Origin: Odontesthes bonariensis
Taxonomy: Eukaryota > Chordata > Actinopteri > Atheriniformes > Atherinopsidae
Assembly: GCF_027942865.1 (NCBI RefSeq)
Contig: NC_134509.1
Location: 23,866,697-23,930,696, forward strand
Length of the DNA: 64,000 nucleotides
Reading direction: 5' to 3'
Each line of letters opens with the position of its first letter. Positions within the stretch are counted from its first letter, which is position 1. This document shows positions 51,140 through 63,073 of the stretch, one piece after another. Made by a program: the position numbers and the translations under genes. Below the pieces are notes generated by a model, which was not told where the DNA came from, did not search any database, and was given only the letters and a program-made list of their open reading frames with translations.

Positions 51140-51492
51140 TGTCCGTCCGTGTTTTGCAACAGCCAATCAGCGTCTAAGATTCAATATTTGCGGAAGTTGC
51201 TCCACACAGTGCAAGCTCAAGCTACACGTTTGGGGGGGAAACTGTTGCAACGACCATCACTAATACTCACAGAACACGTTTTATATAATAATCTTTACTA
51301 ATTCAGGTCCATTTGATTCGAGAGCTGTTCCAGGTTGAGCGCTCACTGACACTTTCATTCACGTGCTCACCTCGTGGCCCACTCCTTGACAGCAAATGTC
51401 GTTCGTTGCCTCGATCAGACTGTTCGATTCTTTCCACGTTACATTTGACTAGCTTGACTGAAGTCGAGCCAACAGGCTCGTGAGTAGTGGGG
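51140..51492 (+). promoter_or_regulatory. b3gntl1 promoter region with CCAAT box
   Basis: GCCAATCAGCG at 51162-51172 matches the CCAAT/NF-Y consensus. The surrounding 51110-51480 is richer in CpG than its flanks and leads into the start codon at 51493. The transcription start is not determinable here. Confidence 0.45.
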
Positions 51493-54400
51493 ATGGAGCA
51501 GCAGGTCAGGGGCTCAGAAATGGACCCGAACCCACCGAAGCGGCTCCGAACAGCAAGTGAAGTGCCACAGACAGAAGGAGAGGAGCAGGATGCGGAGGAG
51601 AGCGCTGTGGATGTGGTGGGTGATGATGGGCGCTCAACACAAAGGTTAACAGTGACGAACAGGAGAATAATAAGAGGAGGTGTTTAGCTTGTAGCGCCTG
51701 CTCACATGGAGTCACATTTATTTACAGTTACAGTTTGGCAGCATCACCTGCTGTTGTCAAAACGGTTGTAATGTCCCTGCAGTAAATGAAGGCCATGAAG
51801 GCATTTACAGATGTGTTGCTTCCACTGGGTTCAGCATGCACACTTAAGGTCCTTTTGAGTTCATTTCAGTATTATATGTATATATAGCACCAAATCACAG
51901 TAAATGTAATCACAATGCACTTCAAATATTTAGTCCAATTCAAGCCAACTATAATCCAGTTCACTGTAATTTTTTTCGTAGTTGCATCTGTGATCATGTA
52001 TTTTTCTAATTTATAGCTGCGAAGAACACAGATTACTGAAAACATCTTCCAACACGGCTCATAATATTTAATATTATTATTTAGTAATAATAATAATTTT
52101 CTTAACTTTCACGATTCTTTTGCACCTTTTTAGAAGTGTCAGTGTTACTTTTTGTCTTTTTTTAAAAAAAAATTTACTTCCCCCCCTGGACTGGACTTTC
52201 ACTAATGCTTCTGGTTGCAGTTGTTCCCTAGTTGTCACAGCATTTGCACATCTGCACGTAAACATGACACTGTTAAAAAAACAAAAAACAAAAAAATGAA
52301 TATTCTGAATATGCTCATCTAGACTTCAGTGGCCTCAGACACTCTGTGAATGCATTCAGTCATATTTTTTTGTTTATTTTGTCAGACTTCCTACAGAAAT
52401 TGCACCATCTGACAAAATCACCATTCAACTGGGCATGCATGACTCAACTTAGCATGTGATGTATGAACTTTATTTTTCCTCTCTACTCAGAGTATTGTCA
52501 TGCCAGTGTACAATGCATCGTGTTGGCTTGACGAGTGTCTGCAGGCCATATTTCACCAAGACTTTGCTGGATCCATGGAGCTGTCTGTGTTTGATGACGC
52601 TAGCACTGTACGTTTGCTTGTTAGCATATTAAAACATCTAAATAGGCAGGTCAGTGAAACCTGCCGTAGTGTAACCTTCCTCTTTGTGTGTCATTCAGGA
52701 CGACTCCAGGAAAGTGGTGGAGGGTTGGAAGGAGAGGCTGGAGGGGAAGGGCATCGCAGTGGTGATCTCCGGTCACAACTCTGCCCAACCCAGAGGAGGT
52801 CAGTGGACTGTTTACATTGACTAACAGTCACTTTCCAGCCCCAAGTTCAGAAGTTTGTTTTCTTCATGAAACCCGATTTCCATGATATAAGCACAAACTT
52901 GACAAGTTCCCCAAAACCCATGTTCAGCCGTGTTCTTTTGTGCTTCAGCTGTTGCAAAATGACTCATAACTAACTAATGTTGTCCACTGATGTTATGTCC
53001 GATAAGAGTTCCTCTAAACTCTTTGTTGCATTTTAAATTTACCTGTCAAGGAAAAGGACAGCATTGTCCCCTGAGGAATATACTTAAAGGGACATTATGT
53101 CATTTCTTCCCCCATCTAGTGGTGCAATTTTATTTTACAAAGTCGAATGAATTTGCTCTTTAGCGCCTTGCGTTTTCAAATGTGTGTTGCAACTTCTTGA
53201 ACTACGGCAGGCGGTATGTGTCAAGATTCAAGAAGCTATAGCTTCAGACTCAAGGTCCATACAAACAAAAAGACATCAAGACACACAGTACAAAGGATTA
53301 CATAACACACATACAACAACACTATAAATACAGATGACAGATAACATGTCAGATAACAGAAGTTGACATAGCCTTTGGTGTGCAAATCATATTCCGGGAG
53401 TTACCGGAAGTGACGTTGACGCAGCGTTAGCAGCAGTGTGTAGTTGCTATCTGGAAAGTGTTCTTTTAAATAAACTCCCGGTAAACTTACAAACTTTCTA
53501 ATGCCTCGTTTTGTGAGTTAAGAGCCTATGTGTACTACGGCAGAAGTTTGGTAACAATCAATGCATTATTAGTGGGATAATTTACGAGATAAAATCTATT
53601 TACCATTAGCGCCGGTAGCGGACGTGACGTCAAAATGACGTCATTTCCGCTTCCAGGCCTGGCATTGGGGATACGTCCCCTACCCGGGGACCATATATTA
53701 AATTGATTTTTGGAACAGGGAGATGGAATAGGGGCTTGCTCCGTCCACTCCACGCATCAACCTGGTATTGCAGTATCTCCAGGAACGGTGCACTAAAAAA
53801 AAAAAAAAAAAAAAAGGCCTGCCGTTGGGGAAAACGCGATTCGAAGTGCTTTATGTCCCTCTCGGCACTTCGTCGTTTTTCATAGACCGGAAGGACATGG
53901 CAGCCTCCATAGAGCTTGCCCGCTCTATGTAGATACAGACAAGTTATTCTTCACTCAGGAGGATAAGTGAGATTTTTGACAGAGATAATTTTACACCAAT
54001 GAGGACTAATTTATGAATGAATAGGTTGATTTGAGCTAATAAATGACTTAATTTATTACATAGTGTCCCTTTAAAATTTAGTGAGGTTTTGATGCAGTAA
54101 AGCAAAATATGTGATAGTTAAAATGCAGGTCACACATAGTTGATCACACAATTTCTGTTGCAGCGGTCAGAGCGCTTTGAGTTGCAGAAGGATGGAGGAA
54201 TTCTGAAGGGGGAGCTAAGCTAGCGACGTGTCTGCTGTGTACATTTTCTTTATAAAGAAAGCCCTAAAAGGCAAGCAGACGTATTTTAAAATGAATATTT
54301 CTGTATTTGTTCTCAATAAATGTCTGCTGATCTTTATAAGAATTTGGTAAATTCTTAAATTATTACAAGACATATTGTACATATTGAATTAAGCAGTTAT

Positions 54401-57400
54401 TTGTATGACAAATGATTTTCTACTAAAACCCCACTTTAAAGAACAAAGAAAGAAACAAAAGTTCTTCAATGAAAGACTTGAATTAGTGCAGAGAATTCCA
54501 CCGAACACTGCTACAGAATATTAATCATCTACCAACCAGTTTGCGTGATGATGAGCTGGATGAAGTTCAGTTCTCTGCGTGGCTTTGGTCTCCAGTACTC
54601 TGTGTCACCTGTTGTCGGTGCCCTGTGAAAACGGTTGTAAGCTTTAATGCATCTTACCTGCATATTTACCTTGTTTTTGCTCATAGTTTTGCACCTCGTC
54701 TTTTCATGTAATAAGTTGCGTACGTGCAGACACTTTATTGTGTTTAAGATGTGTGTATGTGTATGTTTTATTATTTGCACTCTGTCAAGAGTGGCTATCT
54801 AATTTTATTGCATCTGTGCAATGTCAATGAGGACATTCATTCATTTGTTTATTTTTATATTCAAGTGCGTGTTAGTCTGTTTTAAAGGGATAATCCGGAG
54901 TAAAATGCACTTTAGATCAATTTACGGGATGTTGGGAGTACATACGTTGAGTTGACATCAAAATCATGTCATTCGAATGTGTTTTGAGAATTTCGATTTG
55001 ACCGTTTTTAGCCAAAAGTCGTTAGCCTGGAAGTGAATGGGGCAAATCATGTCACCGCTACAAAACGCTATTTTTATACCTCTTCTACAGCTCCAAACAA
55101 CATAATACTTACGTGGTAGTGAGTAGAGGGTCCCTAAAGCCAAACCGAAGTGTCCCGAGGTCTTCATGTGGTTGGATATAGAGTCCAGAATGAATTTAAT
55201 CAAGCCAGTACCTTTCCGGAAATGTGTCTGCTGCAGCTGCCGCTACAGACCGTGGATAAGTTGGTTTGATATTGGTTTGAAAAAAAAGACACCTTATATC
55301 CTTATTGTGAATATCTGTCGAATACCAATATCAAACCAACTTCACCACGGTCTGTAGCGGCAGCTCCAGCAGACACATTTCCGGAAAGGTACTGGCTTGA
55401 TTAAATTCATTCTGGACTCTATATCCGACCACATGAAGACCCCGGGACACTTCGGTTTGGCTTTAGGGACCCTCTACTCACTACTACGTAAGTATTATGT
55501 TGTTTGGAGCTGTAGAAGATGTATAAAAATAGCGTTTTGTAGCGGTGACATGATTTGCCCCATTCACTTCCAGGCTAACGACTTTTGGCTAAAAACGGTC
55601 AAATCGAAATTCTCAAAACACATCCGAATGACATGATTTTGATGTTAACTCAACGTATATACTCCCAACATCCCGTAAATGGATCTAAAGTGCATTTTAC
55701 TCCGAATTATCCCTTTAAGGCTGGAAAGCTGCCTGACTTGTCTTTCAGCCATCCTGCTCTTCTTTCCAAGAACTACGGACACCTTTGCACTTTTTCTTTA
55801 ATTAACTGACTACCTGCGCGCCAATAAGAATGAGCGTGTTCGGAACAGTGTGTAAAGGAAGAATAACTTCAGACCCTGCTTCATCGTGCTAAATTAATCT
55901 TGAGATGCAAAGAGACATTTTTTCGAGGGTACGGGTGCGCGCTATCTAGCATCCTGACTTGTTGCAGAACATCTGTCATTCCTTCACATGTTGTTGATGA
56001 TCTTTTTAATTTTTTAAAGAAAATTATGCAAGAGACATAAACACAATCAAACACAAGTTCTTTGTCTTTCAGTGGGATATGCAAAGAACGAGGCAGCATC
56101 TCAGAGTTGTGGACAGTACTTGTGCTTTCAGGATGCGGTAGGTGTGTTTCATTCCACCGTCCAGATGTCTTTCATAATACACACAGTAGTGGGTCAAAGT
56201 TAATGAAATCGAATCAGTTTGTCTGAATCCACACACACACGACACGGCTCTCAGCATCTCAGCGACTGTTTGACAGACCTGTCAGAACACATAAGTAACG
56301 AGCTGAAAGCTGTGTTTGACATACATGATGTGTTTTATGTGTGTCTTCACATGACAGCTGCTTGGGTTTTGATACTGCGCTTTGTCGTTGCACGCCTGAA
56401 GGCTTGATTGTCACAGAGTGACTTTCTGACTGACCACTGTTAAGATTAGTTTTTAAGCAGCTTGTTCACAGTTGTGCTGCTCATATTTCATGTCTTTCCT
56501 CTAATTGGCTCTAATCTTTTCTTCTTATCTGTATGTCAGAATTGTTCATTTTGGTAGCAACTATCGAACTCAAAAGTAGTTCATTTACACTAAATAATGA
56601 TTTAAAAAATGATTGTCATTCAGATTATTTTATATATTTTTCTTTTTGATCAGCCCTTAAAGGGATAGTTCGCCTCTTTTGACATGAAGCTGTATGACAT
56701 CCCATTTTAGCAATATCATTTATGAACATTGACTTACCCCCTGCTGTGTCCTGTGAGCCGAGTTCCAGCCTCGTTTTGGCGTTGACGAAGGTAGTCGGCT
56801 GGGGCCACAAAAATAAAGCGTCTTGCTTCTCAAAACAATATGCGTTCAAAAGAGTAATACATTTGCATCACAAAATTGTTCACCAAAAAAAGTAACACCT
56901 CACGATCACTTGGAGCTATTTTCTCTCTACCTTCATATCAATTCGTGCAGCCACCTGCCGATAGCCGCACCTGTTACGGTGTTTACTGCGCAGAAGCAGG
57001 GGACTGCTCGGTCTGCACTCCGGTCTGCACGGTCTACACAGCCCGTAGTGATACGAAGGACGAGAGAAAATAGCGCCAAACGATTGTGAGGTCTGACTTT
57101 TTCTGGATGAACGATTTTGTGATGCAAATGTATTACTCTTTTGAACGCATATTGTTTTGAGAAGCAAAACGCTTTATTTTTGTGGCCCCAGCCAACTAGC
57201 CGGACTACCTTCGTCAACGCCAAAACGAGGCTGGAACTCGGCTCACAGGACGCAGCGGGGGGTAAGAAAATGTTCATAAATGATATTGCTAAAATGGGAT
57301 GTCATACAGCTTCATGTCAAAAGAGGCGAACTATCCCTTTAAATGTTGCTCAAAACCAGCAAGTCAGAGAAGTTAAATATCACCTAAGCATTTTTTTGTG

Positions 57401-60400
57401 TTTGTCTGTTGTCAGGTGAGTTTGAATATTTCATTTTCTTATCCTTAGGATGATATTATGTTGCCCCAAAGAGTTCGTGTGCAGTATGATGCATCCGTCC
57501 TCCATCAAAACTCTGTAAGTTCCTTCTCAAGTAGCTGTTTGCTTACTCACTTTCCTTCCTTTTCTTTTGTGTGCTGCTTTCACCCCTGCTCTCCTTGGTT
57601 TCTCCTCACTTCTTCTTCTCTCCTTCCCTTTTGTAACTCTCTCTCTCTGAAAAAAAAAAAGTTATTCATGTTGCCTGCGTGAGTGAGCGTGTGTGTGTGG
57701 GTGTGCTTGTCCATGCAGCTGGCACGCAGAACAGTGTGAGTATCCGGTGTTGATGCTCTCTTTGGCGTGCCAGGTCAGAGGTTGAAGGTTGCATGTGTGA
57801 GGGGAAACGAGAAAGACTGTGTGGAGACAGCAGGCTTGCTGCCCTGCATAAACAACCAACCCTTTTCTGTAATATTTTATGGTTCTGGCAACAAAAAAAA
57901 AAAAGGGTGATCCTCTGTTTTGTTTTTCAGTTTTATGTTGCTTCTCTCCTCTTGATGGAAGCCCCTTTTCCAATATTTCTTTCTTCAGGGATTGAACTTG
58001 TACGTACAAAGACCCTTTCCAGAAAAAGCTAAATTTCTAAAATCGTTGCATTTGAAAAATAGAAACAATAAGCCATGTTAATTGTTACAGTTTTCAGAGG
58101 CATTTGTTTCCAGTCTCTCTGAACCCAAGGTTTCAGTTGCTCAACAGTCTGTGGTTGTTGTGGCCTGATTCTCCTCTTCATGATGCTCTATACATTCTCA
58201 GTAGGAGCCAGATCTGGACTGCAGACAGGCCAGTTTAGCACACACAGTCTTTGTCTACAAAGATACTTTTCTGCATTTCAGAGGTGGTTAGAACTTGAAA
58301 TAACTTGAAATGATGCGATTCAAATGTTCATCTTGTATCAGAAAGCTTCCCAAATTGTTTATTATGAAGGCTTCCGAGTGAAATCTGTGGTCACATTGGT
58401 TTTTGTGGGCAGCTAAACTTACAAAGAGCAATAACATGTTTATTACACTCATAAGGTCTGCCTGTGTGTTTTCATAACAGCTGATTGGCTGTAGAGTCCA
58501 GAGGCTACCGGAAGGATCTACAGAGCGTTACTCCCGCTGGATCAACTCTCTCACTCAGGATCAGCTTGTTTCACAGGTAAATAGACGAGTCTCTGTATAG
58601 TGTGTGTGTTTGGATGTTGATGAATATGTGTGGTTAATGTGCATATGAGAGGTCATGTGTCAGGCTGCCACTAGGTCAGACAGAAACAGGATACGTACCT
58701 GCTGTTTGCAGTTTCCACGGAAATGTGGCAGTGGAGCGGAGGGTGGAGGCAGTGTCGCTCCTGACCTCGCTGTGCATCACAGACCCACCAGAGGAAACGG
58801 GTCACGCTGCCAGCTGGGCAGGGGGGGTGGGTTGGTAGTGGAAAAGTCAATTTGGCAGAAACAAAAAGTAGTATGAGCTTGCTGTTGTCCCCCAGCCAAT
58901 CCTGCAGCAGATGAATCCTGTCAACATGATGAAAAATGAAGCACATCACTGCACTTTAAGTATTTTGTTGCTCGAGTTTCTGCAGAAAAATTGTGAAATA
59001 ATTAGACTCCTGTATGCTGTTATCGAGGTCACCGTTCCCTCTTCCTGTGCTTCAAAGCAAATACGTTGGAGCAGCAACATGGAGGGCCAGTAGGAAACAA
59101 GTGTGGGTCATCGTGACCAAATGTTGAGCCTGACACTGTTCAGCAGTGATTTTGACATGTCACAGCAGGAAAAACCTTGAAGAACATTAAAAGAGACCAA
59201 GTTTTACATATTAGAGTTGGTTCACTGGCTTTCGGTTGAAAAGAGTTGTGTAAAGTCTCCTGAGGGAGCAGCGCATAGTCTGATCATTCCCCCAAGTTTG
59301 ATTCAACAAAGATGAAGAAAAAAGTTAAAAAATTAAATGGAGTTAGAAATAGGTGAATGTTTTTTTTTACCCTCTCCTTATACTGTTTGTGCTTGAGGCT
59401 ACATTAGCTGCTCATGACATAAGACACCTGGATCCCTGACCAAAGGATCCCTGGCCAAACTGTCTGTGGTTGATTTGCATTGTTGGAAATGCAGCTTTCC
59501 AGGTTGTGACAATGGCTAACAACGTGTGCAATAGAAAAGACAATACCCCTGATTCTGTTTTTCAAAACGTGAATCATTCATTGAACAATTTCATCAGAAT
59601 GAAATTTTAAATCATTAGAGTGCCTCTTTAACTGTGGCTCCAAACCTCGGCAGTGAACTAACATACCCATTCAGTGGCATTCAACCTTAAATGAGTTTCA
59701 TTACATGTGGGCACTTCTTTATGTCAGGACAAGTCAAGTTTACTCACCAGACAAAGTTCAATTTAACCAATTCTTATGCTGAGATCACACTATGTAATGC
59801 CAGTCTACGATAAGTCTAAGATATCCCCCTCTATATCACTCCACTATGATACCGTTATCGTCTGGTGATTCAGTCTGTTTTGTTCTCCTGACTGTAAATT
59901 TTTACTGTCAGTTTCTGTCCTCTGCTTCTCTCAAGTCTGTCACAATATTGTATGTTAAAGACATCAAAGAGACACAGGTGTTCCCGCCAACGTTTGACCA
60001 AACTCTGCTCAGTCTCTAGCCTAGAAATCTAGACGCCCCTAGCGACCTCAAATTGAATTTGCTCCCGGGCTAGTCTAGTCAGTTGTGGTCGTTTTGCGAG
60101 GCTGAAAATCGAAACTTAATCAGGCCAATCAAATCGTGAGGAGCGGGGTCGCTACCTAGTGACGACAGAGGTGCGACGTTTCAGTGTGTAGTTCCAGAGA
60201 GAACTGCACTTATGTTTTTCTTGGAAAAAAAGGACGTTTTCGGAGTTTTGCCCACCGGGTACGGTAAAAGTTTAATTTACCAGCTTGCTCCGTTGGTGGA
60301 ACGACGCATGGGTCTCCACATGGGTCGCGCTGACTACGTAATCCTTCTTCATCGCTCTGATTGGTTGTTGCGCCATCCTATTGCGTGGCGTTGAGTGCAG

Positions 60401-63073
60401 AGGCAACTTAACAGACAACCGTTTATCCCGCCCACACTGCTATCCAGCTTCACTAGACCCCTGTACAGCTTTTTGCTGTAGGGGTCTGGCTTGCAAGGCT
60501 ACTCAGTCTCCTCAGCACACCACAGTTTCTTGGCTGTTGTCTCGGTCATGTTTGTGGTGTGTTATTTTCCTTTTCCGGGTTTCCCTTGTCACATCTCCTG
60601 ACTCAGTCCCACACCAGCTCCTCCCTCGTGACTGCTACTGAAGTGATAGTTGGTCAGAGACTGGGATGTCTGCTTCTTTGAAGTGTTCACACACTGATGG
60701 ATGATCATTGATCCAACTCGGATTTTACTGAGACCTGGTTGAGTCACTGTTTGCCTCGGCTGTATGCTCAGCTTAATTTCTTTTGAACCTGCTTTTAGTT
60801 CATCCTGAATGTCTGGTGGCGTTCAGTGCAAGGAGACAGTTTGTCTCCGCTCTAGATCATTTTTGTTTGCCTCCTTTTTTCTTTGTAATTGATGTCTCAG
60901 AAACTCTGCTGTTAACAGCAGTATATATTTGTAAATGGGGAAATTTGAAGTGTATATTGGCACTTCAACTTCTCCTACTTTACTTCCACATTGAAGGGGC
61001 AGTCAGTTAGATTGGCTGCGAGCCAGTTCTGTTGAGCTCTGACAACATTAATATGCTGCAGGTTAGAGTGCAGTCATTCTTCTCTCATGTATGTATTTCA
61101 CAATAAAGATGATGATGTCTCAAGATGTCTCACTTCAGTCATTTATTATTTGAAGAGCCTTCTTACAGAGGTGAACAAGGGGAATCTTTACAAACAACTT
61201 TTGCCTTACTTACACACGTTACTCATGAAATGATAAGAGAAAGTCATTTCTGTGTAGATTGGAGTTTGGCGTTTCTGATTTAACAAAACACACCGTCACC
61301 AAGGATACAAGACAACCTGAAATCACTCTCTGAAACACAGGGACACATTATCACAGTCTGCTTAACTACTCAACAGACATTCCAGGATACTTGTAATATA
61401 TTAAGTTTCATGGAGCATGAGAGTGAGATCATACATTGATTCTGCAGACTTGAAAGCCGCCTCTTTTTCCTTCCCCTTTCGTCACTTTATCTGCCTTTGC
61501 TTTTTACTTTTTGGACAAAGAAATGGAAGCTGACTTTGTGAAACTAGAAATTTGCTCAGTGTTCCATTTGAGTGTTCATCTGTGTGGCATTAGATATGCT
61601 TATCCAAAAACACCCCTACCCCTGTGATTGCTCACATCTACGATGAATCTCTATCTGAATTGGGTGTTTTCCCAGAGCTAAATCTTATTCCCTGTATTCG
61701 TGTCTTGGCCACAACTTACATCTGCAAAATGATGCAATATTAAAACAGAAGGGCGAAGAGATGTAGGTGGACACACATATGCACTCACTCACTGGATTAG
61801 ATTCTATCCAGCTGTTCGACTTGCTGAATCCAGATGTTTAGCTCAGTGTTTCTTAATCTCTGATGCATTTCTGTCCTGCGGTAGTCACACACATGAACAC
61901 ACGCACGTAGGCGCAGTTTGTGGAACAGAGTGAGGGGGTGGCGGGGGGGGCAGATCAAACTGAAGTGGTTTTCTGATTCACAGTGCAAAAACATTACTGT
62001 TAAAAAAACAGACATCCAGAGGAAAGGAGGAACAAGAAGGGGTGGGGGCTGGGCACCGATGGAACAAATGAGTGGGGGGTTGCCTTTGGGAAAAGGGAAA
62101 TATATAGACCACAATGTGGTTCTGATGTATGAAAGAGTTTGCGGTCAGAGGGAGGAGGAGAAGAAAAGAAAAACTATAAGATTATGTGTCCTTCCCTTCC
62201 ACACTGCTGTAAGAGAGCACATGTAGCTGTACCTTGACCTATTTTGTTTTCAGAATGAGAAGGAAATCGTTCTGTTCTCCTATCATGACAAGCAGTTTTG
62301 TCTAACCTCACTTTATTTCGAGTTTTCCAAGTATATACATTACATTTTCATTGAAATATTTTTAGCGACGTGTTTGTCGACGGTCTTGCAACGTCATACA
62401 TCCCGCGGAGATCGGCGGGAGTTACTGTTCTTGTGGTGTCCCAACATCCTAACACATTCATTTTTATTTATTTGATCTTTACGGGTCTTTGGTTGCAAAA
62501 TGGAACTTCACAGATTACTGTGGTTTAAAGTGTGGGGAGAGCAGGCCCTTGACACTGCTCGAACCACATATTGTGTCTTGACAAGGAAAGGAAGGTTTGA
62601 GTAAAATGGAACCAAAATTCATAGAAGATTGATATCTTGTGTTCTTTGAACAATAATACTAAGTATACACAACTTAGACACTTTTTTAAGTTCTCCAATA
62701 AATTTGAATACAGTATAATCCAACAGATCTGCCACAAAGTCATCATTCAGGAAAATTCTGTATTCCTTTTGTTGTACCTTCAGATGTTAATACAAGTGAA
62801 TATTTACTGAGGTCATGGTTTTGCAGCTGACTGCACTTCATATATTGTAAAGTCATATGTTATATCGAAATGTGTTTCTTATATTCTCTTGTGTATGGTG
62901 TAGTACTCATGATAAATGGATTGTACATATCAGTCCAAGTGGTCTGTTTTATATTCTTGACTGGTTTTGGGTTTTAGGTGTACACCTCCCACGGGCCCAC
63001 GGTTGTCATGCCGACATGGTTCTGCTCAAGGAAATTGTTCCTGAAGGTTGGTCCATTTGACGAGGGCGGCAAG
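51493..63073 (+). CDS. b3gntl1: B3GNTL1-type family 2 glycosyltransferase (5' part; continues past the window)
   Basis: Exons in the window: 51493-51615, 52491-52607, 52699-52798, 56073-56137, 57449-57514, 58481-58576 and 62978-63073. They are in frame for about 221 aa; the family is about 360 aa, so the 3' exons lie beyond 64000. It is a predicted GT-A fold enzyme annotated as beta-1,3-N-acetylglucosaminyltransferase-like; its true acceptor is not settled. Landmarks: [20 protein letters not shown] (42-61, nucleotide-binding start of GT2), [22 protein letters not shown] (about 112-125), a DxD-type metal motif D134-A-D136 in FQDADD, and [19 protein letters not shown], followed by [13 protein letters not shown] and VGPFDEGGK. 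The exon 1 donor GTG|GTGGGT is chosen because it gives VDVSIVMPV in phase; a downstream donor at 51645 with the alternative acceptor 52493 would also be in frame. The N-terminal 38 residues are poorly conserved. No signal peptide or membrane segment is visible. Confidence 0.92.
53088..54070. mobile_element. TTAA-flanked element, copy B, carrying a U2 insertion
   Basis: Same family as 19935-20726, with TTAA at 53084-53087 and 54071-54074. It lies in b3gntl1 intron 3. It is 983 bp because it keeps about 60 bp that are missing in copy A and holds an inserted U2-derived retroposon (53671-53815 plus a duplicated target). Confidence 0.85.
53671..53815 (+). pseudogene. 5'-truncated U2 snRNA retropseudogene with poly(A)
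   Basis: Positions 53671-53794 match vertebrate U2 snRNA from about nucleotide 64 to the 3' end. They include ATATATTAAATTGATTTTTG, GGGAGATGGAATAGG, CTTGCTCCGTCCACTCCACG and CCTGGTATTGCAGTATCTCC, with scattered substitutions. It is followed by A21 (53795-53815). The 15-bp GGCCTGGCATTGGGG (53656-53670) is repeated as GGCCTGCCGTTGGGG (53816-53830); copy A of the host element has the single ancestral form. It lacks the U2 5' half (branch-point and Sm-upstream part) and any snRNA promoter, so it cannot be a working U2 gene. Confidence 0.9.
54896..55714. mobile_element. Fold-back TTAA element with about 385-bp arms
   Basis: The element starts AGGGATAATCCGGAGTAAAA and ends with its inverted form, with TTAA at 54892-54895 and 55715-55718. 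The arms 54896-55276 and 55324-55714 are near-identical inverted copies separated by about 47 bp. The mirrored open frames at 54964-55203 (-) and 55397-55636 (+) encode the same peptide only because of this symmetry. They are not genes. Confidence 0.85.
56661..57338. mobile_element. Fold-back TTAA element with about 285-bp arms
   Basis: The ends are AGGGATAGTTCGCCTCTTTT and its inverted copy, with TTAA at 56657-56660 and 57339-57342. The arms are about 56661-56945 and 57055-57338, with a CpG-containing centre of about 110 bp. It lies in b3gntl1 intron 4. The mirrored open frames on the two strands are a result of the symmetry. Confidence 0.85.
58110..58275 (-). mobile_element. Tc1-like fragment
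   Basis: TCAGTTGCTCAACAGTCTG..., CTCTATACATTCTCAGTAGG and GATCTGGACTGCAGACAGGCC are the reverse complement of the Tc1 segment that encodes the C-terminal DDE region. It is degenerate and lies in b3gntl1 intron 5. Confidence 0.5.
58577..62977. other. b3gntl1 intron 6
   Basis: A 4.4-kb intron with no recognised exon apart from the element at 60017-60501. G/purine-rich stretches lie at about 61925-62170, and a small CpG-containing patch (GTCTTGCAACGTC...CGCGGAGATCGGCGGG) at 62383-62420 has no clear role. Confidence 0.45.
60017..60501 (+). mobile_element. 485-bp element with 9-bp duplication and helicase-like fragment
   Basis: CTCAGTCTC is perfectly duplicated at 60008-60016 and 60502-60510. 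The imperfect inverted ends read TAGCCTAGAAATCTAGACGC and, on the other strand, TAGCCTTGCAAGCCAGACCC. Inside, 60212-60310 reads [20 protein letters not shown] then [12 protein letters not shown]. This carries a RecQ/SF2 Walker A (PTGYGKS), but nothing resembling the later helicase motifs follows. A 9-bp duplication fits Mutator-like elements, and this class is an inference. Confidence 0.6.

Larger units (their letters stand above)
45576..51140. other. Repeat-rich intergenic DNA between epn3 and b3gntl1
   Basis: No host gene is recognised. The region contains a hAT relic, LINE-like fragments, two SINE-type repeats and a (GT)n. The open frame at 49719-50072 (-, 117 codons) has no motif I recognise. 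Confidence 0.45.

Noticed and set aside
53671-53794. Functional U2 snRNA gene
   Set aside because: The 5' 63 nt are missing, substitutions are present, and the poly(A) tail with target duplication marks a retrocopy.
54964-55636. Duplicated pair of 79-codon genes on opposite strands
   Set aside because: The two open frames are mirror images created by the inverted arms of one transposon.
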